Below, piece by piece: positions 40,901 through 52,900 of a stretch of DNA of 64,000 nucleotides. The position numbers were made by a program, and so were the translations under genes. This stretch comes from Liolophura sinensis (lineage: Eukaryota > Mollusca > Polyplacophora > Chitonida > Chitonidae): NCBI RefSeq assembly GCF_032854445.1, contig NC_088295.1, forward strand, positions 83,432,644-83,496,643, written 5' to 3'. Within the stretch, counting starts at the first letter, position 1, and the number at the start of each line of letters is the position of its first letter. The notes beneath the pieces are model-generated. The model made no database searches. It saw nothing but the letters and a program-made list of their open reading frames with translations, and had not been told where the DNA came from.

Positions 40901-43900
40901 CTTGTTCCCTAGTGCAAGGGCAGGCCGGAAGTTTACTGATCTCCTCTTTTATCTGTGTCATGTTAAGACTAAAGTACCAGCTCAGACATGCCCCATTCTC
41001 AGAAACAGGTGGACCATCGATCACAAACCTCCCTACCTCACCTACAACAAAATATAAACACATGAATGTCACGGGTAAGCTTTTGAAACAAAACCTGGGT
41101 CTTTATATTTCGTAACCGAAAAAGCTGTACAGGTCAACCTGTAGAATCCCTAAAAGACACACAAGCAAATACACAGACAGGCCAAACAGATGGACACAGG
41201 CAAATAGACCAGAGACAGGCAAAACGGACGGCACACAGAAGTTTTTCTGAACAAACCATTTAATACTGAGTGTCATGTGTTTGAACAAACCATTTAATGA
41301 TGAGTATCATATCTCTGAACAAACCATTTGATCCTGAGTATCATAAGTCTGAACAAACCATTAAAATTGACTTTCATAGGTCTGAACAAACCCTTTAATA
41401 GTGAGTTTCATATGTCTGAACAAACCATTTTAATACTTAGTTTCATATGTGTGAACAAACCTGAAACCAATTTAATACTGAGTTTCATGTGTCTGAACAA
41501 ACAATTTAATACTAAGTTTCTTGTGTCTGAACAAACCATTTAATACTGAGTTTCATGTGTCTGAACAAACCATTTAATACTGAGTTTCATGTGTCTGAAC
41601 AAACCATTTAATACTGAGTGTCACATGTCTGAAAAAAACATTTAATACTGAGTGTCATGTGTCTGAACAAACCATTTAATACCAAGGATCACACATCTGA
41701 ATAACAATTTAATCTTGACTATCATATCTGAACAAATCTCTGAATACCGAGTTTCATCTGTCTGAACAAACCATTTAACATAGAGCTTGAAAATGTAGTA
41801 ACATAACACCAGGTACCTTTGTTTCCTTTGGTCTTGTCAATATTGTACGCAGACTTAAATTCTGCCTGGACAGGATTCACTGCAAAAGTATCAAAACCTG
41901 CTCCTGACCTAGAATGGCCCACCAAAATCGTCCTGTTTTCACTCTTTTCATTCCAGGTAAGATTGCCAATGTCATAGTTATAAATAACCCATGACTTCTT
42001 CAAATTGGTGACAACCACAACCTGGAAGGTGACCACCTGCAACAAAAACCAGTCGTGCCACACACACAAAAACATTAGAATTGGTTAAAGTCTGGACCAG
42101 GGTTTCATTAGTGTTTCATGTATATGTATAAGACTAATATATGAAGGACTGTGTGCCATTACTGCATGAACTAAAGCTATAACACAACATCTAAGAGCAA
42201 CTGGCACTAGATCTTTAATAATGACACTAATTCACATTATATGTGCCTATTCGTCTAACTCATTAATGTTTTTCCATATCTATTGCATTCTGCGGATAAA
42301 AATATAGGGTGTTTAAGCCAATATATATATATATATTCATTCAAAATGAAGGCATCATCCAAAATCCAACCATCATCAATTCATGATCTTCCAATCCTGC
42401 CTGATAATCTCTGATCAGGCTGCAAAAAGTGTTTGTGCATTTTGACATAAGGCAATTTGGTTTGTGTTGTAGGTGGTTTAATTAGGTCTACATGGCCTTA
42501 ACATCATTACATTACTGATTGAGAGAATTACTGCATAATCATCCTTTAACCTATTTAACACAAAAGTTTACTTTTCAAAATATCCAGAAACCGCAAACAC
42601 AGTACAGTAACTAACCAGCGACAAGTCTTACTCAAGAATATTTAACAAATATGTGCATGATGGTGGCCACTTTACTGTGGGTGGAGGAAACTTCAGCCTC
42701 CAGTCTAAACTACTGACATTTGGCAAGTTCTACTGGCCAACTCTTCCATACTGGTGTAAGGCAAGTGACATCTAGTGACCTTCCAGTAAGGCTACATATG
42801 AGAGAACTGCCTCTAACACCTAATTCCTGACCACAAGTCGTACTGTAACAGTCTCTAACACCTAATTCCTGACCATAAATCGTACCGTAACAGCCTCTAA
42901 CACCTAATTCCTGACCACAAATAGTACTGTAACAGCCTCTAACACCTAATTCCTGACCACAAGTCGTACTGTAACAGTCTCTAACACCTAATTCCTGACC
43001 ACAAGTCGTACTGTAACAGTCTCTAATACCTAATTCCTGATCACAAGTCGTACTGTAACAGTCTCTAACACCTAATTCCTGACAACACAAGTCGTACTGT
43101 AACAGCTTCTAACACCTAATTCCTGACCACAAGTTGTACCGTAACAGCCTCTAACACCTAATTCCTGACCACAAGTCGTACCGTAACAACCTCTAACACC
43201 TAATTCCTGACCACAAATCGTACCGTAACAGTCTCTAACACCTAATTCCTGACCACAAGTCGTATCGTAACAGTCTCTAACACCTAATTCCTGACCACAA
43301 GTCGTACCGTAACAGTCTCTAACACCTAATTCCTGACCACAAGTCGTACCGTAACAGCCTCTAACACCTAATTCCTGACCACAAGTCGAACCGTAACAGC
43401 CTCTAACACCTAATTCCTGATCACAAGTCGTACCGTAACAGCCTCTAACACCTAATTCCTGATCACAAGTCGTACAGTAACAGCCTCTAACACCTAATTC
43501 CTGACCACAAGTCGTACCGTAACAGCCTCTAACACCTAATTCTTGATCACAAGTCGTACTGTAACAGCCTCTAACGCCTAATTCCTGATCACAAGTCATA
43601 TCGTAACAGCCTCTAACGCCTAATTCCTGATCACAAGTCGTACAGTAACAGCCTCTAACACCTAATTCCTGACCACAAGTCGTACTGTAACAGTCTCTAA
43701 CACCTAATTCCTGACCACAAGTTGTACCGTAACAGCCTCTAACACCTAATTCCTGACCACAAGTCGTACCGTAACAACCTCTAACACCTAATTCCTGACC
43801 ACAAATCGTACCGTAACAGTCTCTAACACCTAATTCCTGACCACAAGTCGTATCGTAACAGTCTCTAACACCTAATTCCTGACCACAAGTCGTACCGTAA

Positions 43901-46900
43901 CAGTCTCTAACACCTAATCCCTGACCACAAGTCGTACCGTAACAGTCTCTAACACCTAATTCCTGACCACAAGTCGTACCGTAACAGTCTCTAACACCTA
44001 ATTCCTGACCACAAGTCGTACTGTAACAGCCTCTAACACCTAATTCCTGATCACAAGTCGTACAGTAACAGCCTCTAACACCTAATTCCTGACCACAAGT
44101 CGTACCGTAACAGCCTCTAACACCTAATTCCTGACCACAAGTCGTACCGTAACAGCCTCTAACACCTAATTCCTGACCACAAGTCGTACTGTAACAGTCT
44201 CTAACACCTAATTCCTGACCACAAGTCGTACTGTAACAGCCTCTAACACCTAATTCCTGACCACAAAAAGGATGCAAAACTGCTGGCTGAACGTACTCCA
44301 GTCAGAGAATCCCTATCCCACTATAGTCCAAGTACAATGAAGAAATGCATGCATGTATGGTTGGCTGTTTACATCATATGTAACAATTTTTCAGTCCTAT
44401 GAAGGTGTCATTAGGTGGTTGCACATATACTGTGTGTTCTTGTGGCTTGGCAAGTCAATGCAGTTGTCAGTGAAGTATCATGCTGAAGAGACCAGACATG
44501 TCATCCCACCCAGTCACATTATACTGGGCCAATGAGTCCAGTTTCCTTACTCTAGTTGTTTCCAGCAGCAAGTACCAATTATGAAGTGTCTGGTATGATC
44601 CGACATACGTTTAGTCTTCTGACTTTGAGGCGGACGCTCTAATGATTAGGCCACCAAACGGTGTGATAACTAAATGTGACAAGTAATCAGCCAAGTTACA
44701 TGCAACTGTAAGATACTGTAAGAATCAAATATGTGTATACATGTCTAGGAATACATTAAATTACCTCTTTTTCCATGTAGGATGTAGCTGGCAGAGGGCT
44801 GACCTTGTGCCATGTGGCCATCACCCCTGACCTCAGAGGAGAGCCAGTCACATTCACTGCCAATCCGATGTTGTCGAGCAAGGATCGATCTGACTGGTCA
44901 TTCAGTAGACTTATGAGTAATTTCCCAGACCCTGCACTGGTGTCGATACTGGACCAAAATGGGGCATACACATTGGCTAGGCTTTTCAGCTCGTCTTGGG
45001 AGGGAGGATACTGGGGCACCAATCCACTGCCGATCACAAGATAGCCATTCATGTGTACCTGTTCATCAAAAACAGTAAAAATAAACATAACAGTGTATTT
45101 CTCTCCAGATCGTAATTTCAGATGTCTTCCTATTTTTAGTTATAGATTCATGTTAACCCTTTCCATGCGTAATTCCATATTACATAACATATAGCCCTTG
45201 CGTAATTAATTTCGGCTTTTTTGATCAAATTGCTATCCTTGCTCTTGCTATGGTTTTTATAGAGTCAAGTGTATAATTTTAGCCAAGAACTGAGAGGGAA
45301 TTAATTATCCTCTATTTCTCTTCTTTTGAAACACCCACAGTGCGGTACCCATTCACAGGGATGCCCATTGGGAAGGGCAAAAAGGGCACTATATGCTATG
45401 TAGATATGAATTTTCAAAAAAACAATGTATATACAGCTACAAAAATCCACAAAAAATAAAACTGATGGTGATGAAATCTCATTTATTTATGAATCCTATG
45501 AATTCCAGGGTCTATTTGGCACTAGTAATTTTTTTTAGTGTGGTACAAGCCAAAACAGGGGGCTGGGTGGAGGGCTGGGTGGGAGCCGCATGTACTACAA
45601 TAATGAACTGATTCTGATCTATTGCCTTTCGCACTGCAAACAACACATTTTCTCTGTTTACCATCATCAATTTTGCCTAGTACATGCAACCTTCCATCCA
45701 GTCTCTCTAATGGGGCATCTTGCATGGGTCTACCCCTTTTGGGGGGTGGGGGTGAGTGGTCATCATACACAGGGAGTGACACTAGGCCAGTTACAAGCTG
45801 TTTTCGGAATACCAGCAAGGTAAGTTTCTTCTTAGGAATAGGGGGATTTCTTGATAACTTATAGAGAATATAGCTGTTTATTGCACATAACTCAATTAGC
45901 CAAAAAAACACTTTCTTGTACCACTTCAAAGAACGGCGTGCAAATGAATAATACTGGTTTAGCTGGTCACACTTGTCGACACCGCCCATATAGCAATTGT
46001 ACTTTTCTACGACATTAGGTTTTACAACAGGGGTATCTCTACCCTTTATTTGTTTTTCCACAGTCTCATTGCCATTATAACATGTTGATATCAAGGTCAC
46101 ACAGCGCTTGTCCACCCAGTTCGTTACCATCACATTGTCACACCGCAAAGCTTTCCTGTCACCCCGCTTCCATCGCTTACCTTTTAGTTCATTTGGTATT
46201 CCTTTTCTATTCAGTAGAATTGTACCAGTAAGGTATGTGTTGCGGTTATACAAAGCTTTGGCTAATTCTACAGAATTATAAAGTCTGTCAGCAAATATGT
46301 GATAGCCCTTGTCTAAGTATGGCTCAATAAGTTTCATAACAGATCTTGAAGTTTTTGTCAAATTGTCATCTGGTTCTGCTTCACCATCGCGACCATAGTA
46401 AATGTTTATATTACACATGTAACCCGTTTCACCATCCGCTAAAGTCCTTGCTAAAATTCCCCACTTGACTGGCTTTTTGGGGACATATTGACGAAAAATA
46501 ACCCTGCCTTTGAAACCAATCATACTCTCATCTGCAGAAATGTTTTTGTATGGAACAAAGTAATGTTGAAATTTGTTTACGAGTTTCGTAACTAGTGGCT
46601 GTATCTTATCGCCTCTTGTTCTGTGATTAGGGTCTGTGCTACATACATGCAGCATTGTATGGTATAGCAAAAGAAACCTGTCCCTGTTCATAGCTTTTGC
46701 AAAAAACGGTACATGCGAAGTCCACTCTGTACTCCAATATGACTGGACTGATGGCAGTTGCACAATACCCATATTCAACAGGATACCGATAAACGTGTAC
46801 ACTTCTTTATTATCTGTATCCTTCCACGAACGCAGACGAGAACGCCGTTTCATATCTGGAGTGTTTGCAATCTTCTCAGCTGCATATCTGTTTATTTCCG

Positions 46901-49900
46901 TGACAAGGTCATTCACAATCTCCTCACAAAAAAGAAGTTTGAAAAATTCAACTGGGCCAGCATTATTGTCCAAAAGTTGGTCGATATTACGAGGCCCAGG
47001 GTCTTTATCAGGTACAAATGGAATTGGTCTTGACCCTGGATCATCATTTGTAACGTCAGTCCATTGTACAGGGTCAGGATTTGCCCTACCCGCCCCACTC
47101 CTGCGCCTGTTATTCCCCTGGCCACCTCGAACCGGCGGTCTGTCACGAGTAGGCCTACACGCATGTAGCCTTGCTCTACCCCTGGGCCTTCCCCTCACAC
47201 CACCAGCCTGTGTTTCCATAACGGTATTATCGTCGGCATTGTCACCAGAACTGTTGTGAGACCCATTATCAGTCGTGTGTTCGCCAAAACTTGTGTTGTT
47301 GTCTGCATCTGACTCGTCACTTGTGTGTTGAGAACTGTCACCGCCCGAATGATCGTCATCAAACTGGTCTTCTACTTCAAAATCACTTCCGTGATCACTA
47401 TTTGCACTGTCATTGCTTCCTAGGCTATCTTCCGAATCATATTCGTCATCGTCCAACCAGTCACTGATAATGCTACGAGCTTGTTCAGCGGAATATCGCT
47501 GACGTTTTCTTCCCTCACATGCGGCTTGCATGGGCGCCGCCATTTTGTTGGCCTCTCGCCTTCTAAACAAAGTCTGACCTAGTTTTACCCAACAGTCCTA
47601 GTCGGGATAAATGAAAACGAGGCTAGATCGCTCTAAATTTAGGCTTTAGTTAAGGGGGAATCCCTTACAGGTCACCAGAATAGCCTACCCTCGTTCTCAG
47701 AAAAACTACGTCACGGAACTCCCTACCTACATAAATTACGCGTTAACGCGTCTAACGCAAGCTGATGTGGTCTACAGAAAACGCGTATACGCGTCAAACG
47801 CATGGAAAGGGTTAAACTGTATTAACGTTAACATTTATTTCCATATTTTGTTGGATGGAAACTGCAGGCTTGGAATCTGTTTCAGATATGTTTGATTCAT
47901 TTGCTTGGTACTTTATGCCATGTAATAAGGCAGATCTGTAAAAAATCTATCAATCTGAAGATTAATAAAACTTGTACTTGCACTTGATGAACAAAAAGAA
48001 AATCTTCCAACACACTATAAATTTTGTCAGCTATTCCATGCCTTCAGCACTCAGAAGTGTTAAAAACAGGGTGTGGTATCAGTGTGTTCTGTTGAAGTCT
48101 CCAAGCCTACTTCCACATATTGCTCAAAATTATCGTAGATGATATGATTTACAATAAGAGTTAGGCAAAACTGATTTTGTGAATGTAGGCCACCTCCCTT
48201 GTTTTTTCTTACATATAATTGTTCAGCTCAACACTATACTGTAATTCGTCTACCTTTTCGCATGTTTGCAAGATGTTTATTCAAGCATATTCTGAAGGCA
48301 TTTCACTGTGTAAACTGATACAATTATACTTCTTGTGAAGCCCTGGAAAGTTGTTCTTTCATGAGCAAATAGGTTGAGCACTTAGGGTACTTGTACTTAA
48401 ATCATTAAGACATTTCATCTCTGTTGAGAATAGTTAAGTCACAAAGAACAGACATAAATACACACACGTATATAGGTATGTAGTTTAGCAACTCTTATCA
48501 TTCTCCTTGATATACCACACACAAGGACTTGTGAAAGACAAGTGCTAACAATCAGCTGACCTGATACAAAAGGACAACATCTTAAGCCATGAAATACAAA
48601 ATAGTGTATCATATCAGCAAAATTGTATGTCAAACTCACAAAGATGTCGTCCCTTATGCCCTCTATTTGGAATGGCCCATATACTGAGGTCACAGTTCCC
48701 ATAGCTTTCTCCTCTGTAGCATCAGATTTATCTTCAAACAACATCAACTCTGCAAGGAAAAATACACAACTATGCTTTAAATGTTATATATATTCGTATG
48801 TATTATGTATTATTTAAATATTTGAATGTGTCTTTTCACTCCGATGTAGGGTGAACAATAAATAAGCCACACCAGAGTCTCAGGCTGTACTGGCTGTTCC
48901 ATCCACCACACTCCCTCGTACAGGAGGGGTAATAAGCCACACCAGAGTCTCAGGCTGTACTGGCTGTTCCATCCACCACACTTCCTTGTACAGGAAGGGT
49001 AATAAGCCACACCAGAGTCTCAGGCTGTACTGGCTGTTCCATCCACCACACTTCTGTGTACAGGAAGAGTAATAAACTAGACCAGAGTCTCAAGTTGTAC
49101 TGGCTGTTCCATCCACCACACTCCCTTGTACAGGAGGGGTAATAAGCCAGGCCAGAGTCTCAGGCTGTACTGGCTGTTCCATCCACCACACTCCCTTGTA
49201 CAGGAAGGGTAATAAGCCACACCAGAGTCTCAGGCTGTACTGGCTGTTCCATCCACCACACTTCTGTGTACAGGAAGAGTAATAAACTAGACCAGAGTCT
49301 CAAGTTGTACTGGCTGTTCCATCCACCACACTCCCTTGTACAGGAGGGGTAATAAAACACACCAGAGTCTCAGGCTGTACTGGCTGTTCCATCCACCACA
49401 CCCTACTACAGGATGGATAATAAGCTAGACAAGAGTCTCAGGCTGTACTGGCTGTTCCATCCACCACACTCCCTTGTACAGGAGGGGTAATAAGCCACAC
49501 CAGAGTCTCAGGCTGTACTGGCTGTTCCATCCACCACACTTCTGTGTACAGGAAGAGTAATAAACTAGACCAGAGTCTCAAGTTGTACTGGCTGTTCCAT
49601 CCACCACACTCCCTCGTACAGGAGGGGTAATAAAACACACCAGAGTCTCAGGCTGTACTGGCTGTTCCATCCGCCACACTCCCTCGTACAGGATGGATAA
49701 TAAGCTAGACAAGAGTCTCAGGCTGTACTGGCTGTTCCATCCACCACACCCTACTACAGGATGGATAATAAGTCACACCAGAGTCTCTGGATGTACTGGC
49801 TGTTCCATCCACCACACTTCTGTGTAACGGAAAAGTAATAAACTAGACCCGAGTTTCAGGCTGTCCTGGCTGTTCAATCCACCACACTTCCTTGTACAGG

Positions 49901-52900
49901 AGGGATAATAAGCCAGGCCAGAGTCTCTGGATGTACTGGCTGTTCCATCCACCACACTCCCGTGTACCGGAAGGACAATAAGCTAGACCAGAGTTTCAGG
50001 CTTTACTGGCTGTTCTATCCACCACACCCTACTACAGGATGGGTAATAAGCCAGACAAGCCTGTTAGGATGTGGTGGCTGTTCCATTCACCATACTCCCT
50101 TGTACAGAAGAGGTAATAAGCCAGACAAATATTGATATATGATTCTAAAATATCTAGAGCAAAATGTAAGTCACTGACTGGTACACTTTTGTCCATCGCC
50201 ATGGTAACCACGATGACAAGTACAGCTGTGCGATCCATTCAGGTTCTTGCAGTCAGCATTCTCAGAGCAGTCATGGGTGGTATCTTTACATTCGTCAATG
50301 TCTGAAAAAACCAACAGTCTATCATTTTCAGCACTATCATAACTGGGCAAGCAGGAGTAGGAGAAACTAAAAGATACCTATTAACTTGAAAATTGTTTAG
50401 CATTTGTTCCATTCTATACACCGCCCCCCCCCCCTTCAAAGTGTGCTTTTTCCTCTCCATGTACAATGTGCCATTCTGTACACCTCCTAAAGTGTGCTTT
50501 TTCCTCTCCATGTACAATGTGCCATTCTGTACACCTCCTAAAGTGTGCTTTTTCCTCTGTGTGTACAATGTGCCATTCTGTACACCTCCTAAAGTGTGAT
50601 TTTTCCTCTGTGTATACAATGTGCCATCATGTACACCCCCCACAGCGTACTTTTTCCTCTGCGTGTACAATGTGCCAATCTGTACACCTCCTACAGTGTA
50701 CTTTTTCTCTGCAAGTACAATGTTCCATTCTGTACACCCACCCACCCACAAAGTGTGCTTTTTCCTCTCCATGTACAATGTTCCATTCTGTACACCCCCC
50801 AAAGTGTGCTTTTTCCTCTGCGTGTACAATGTGTCATTCTGTACACTCTCTAAATTGTGCTTTTTCCTCTGTGTGTACAATGTACCATTCTGTACACCCC
50901 CTAAAGTGTGCTTTTCCCTCTGTGTGTACAATGTGCCATTCTGTACACCCCACCCCAGTGTACTTTTTCCTCTGCGTGTACAATGTTCCATTCTGTACCC
51001 CCCCCCCCCCACACACACACAAAGTGTGCTTTTTCCTCAGTGAGTACAATGTGCCATTTTGTACACCCCTGAAGTGTTTATTTATTTATTTATTTGATTG
51101 GTGTTTTACACCGTACTCAAGAAAATTTCATTTATGTGACAACGGCCAGCATTATGGTGGGAGGAAACCGGGCACAGCCCGGGGGAAACTCACGACCATC
51201 CGCAGGCTGCTGACAGACCTTCCCACGTACGGCCGGAGAGGCAGCAAGCATGAGCTGGACTTGAACTCACAGCGACCACATTGGTGAGAGACTCATTACG
51301 CTGCGCTAGTGCGCTAACCAACTGAGCCACCGAGGGAACCCCCCCCCCCCACACACACACACAAAGTGTGCTTTTTCCTCTGAATGTACAATGTTCCATT
51401 CTGTACACCCCCAAAGTGTGCTTTTTCCTCTGCGTGTATAATGTGCCATTCTGTACACCTCCGAAAGTGTGCTTTTTCCTCTGTATGTATAATGTGCCAT
51501 TCTATACACCCACTAAAGTGTGCTTTTTCCTCTATGTTTACAATGTGCCATTCTGTACACGCACCCAAGTTGTGCCTTTTCCTCTGTGTGTTGTAATGTG
51601 CCATTCTGTACACCCCTAAAGTGCACTTTTTCCTCTATGTTTACAATGTTCCACTCTGTACACTCCCTCACAGTGTACTTTTCCCTCTGCTTCATTCTGT
51701 ACATCCCCCCTGCCCCCCACCCCCCGCCCAAAGTGTGCTTCTTCCTCTGCGTGTACAATGTGTAATCTATAGAGCATAAGGATTTATTCATCTGATTTGT
51801 GTTTCACACCGTACTCAAGAATATTTCTCTCATACGACAGCAGCCAGCATTATGGTGGGGGGAAACCTATGACCATCTGCAGGCCATTTCCACACATGCA
51901 TCGGTGAGAGGTTTCTGGGTCATTACACCCTGCTAGCACACTTCAGACACAGAGGCCCATCAGAGCGTAGTGAAGTGGTTAAATAGTGACTGCTCCTGTT
52001 ATTTGCTGATGAAATCATTTAATTTCATTAAAAATGTAAACATAAATTTGTTCACTGTAGATCAATTTACTTGCAACATTTGATCTTTCTCTGTTAATAT
52101 ATCATTGCACTTAACATTGGCCACGTTCATGTGCAGGGTCATTTTTCTCCCCGCAAAAGCCTATAGTGTTCATGTGTTTTCAAAAGTCTGTCCTCCAATA
52201 TCTGTAGCCCACTTTCCAGCAAATATTTGTCTGCCTGATTTATAAATTGTTTCTCCTCAATTGTGACTATAATCATGCATAGAACACACACAAATCATTT
52301 CCCCCTCGCATGTCAAAATGAAAGCATCCATAAATCATCTTCTCCCACAAATATCACTAGTAAAACATTTCATAAATCAATTTCCCTCATAACTGTCTGC
52401 AGCACACATACTGTCGGTGCTAGCTGACTCAAATACTATGCTTTGTACACCAAATGCGATGCCTCACTCTTATTTCACCAAGTGTACAAGTGTGGAAGTT
52501 GAAGCCATACTGGAGATTGAACCACACTCTTTTTACATGAAATGTATCTGTTCATAAATAACTAAATTACATGTGAGACACTCACCAGTTTCACAAAATT
52601 ACATGTGAGCCACTCACCAGTTTCACAAACTCCACCTCTCCAGCCAGCAGGACATATACACTTAAAATGCCCTGCTTTAGAATTTCCACAGGTTCCTTCA
52701 TTCTTACAAGGGTTAGGGGTGCAATCATCTACATCTGCAAAAACAAACAAAAGTCAAAGACTGATTTTATCTGTAATATATGTCTTGAACAAAGACAAAA
52801 GATGACTTGAGCTTCATGTAGATTAAATATTTGCTTGTTTCTCTAATTACTCATCATGTCTCAACGCACATGTCTGGGACTGCATGTCTGCAAAAATGAC

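Noticed and set aside
46636-47259. 207-codon plus-strand frame
   Set aside because: Antisense shadow of the piggyBac transposase.
47544-47570. Nine extra open codons upstream of the piggyBac start
   Set aside because: They begin at TTG, not ATG; the ATG at 47543 has the better initiation context.
50239-51287. Frames of 140-270 codons on both strands
   Set aside because: 51-bp array plus an inserted SINE. The end of one minus frame overlaps genuine exon 7, but the rest is repeat.
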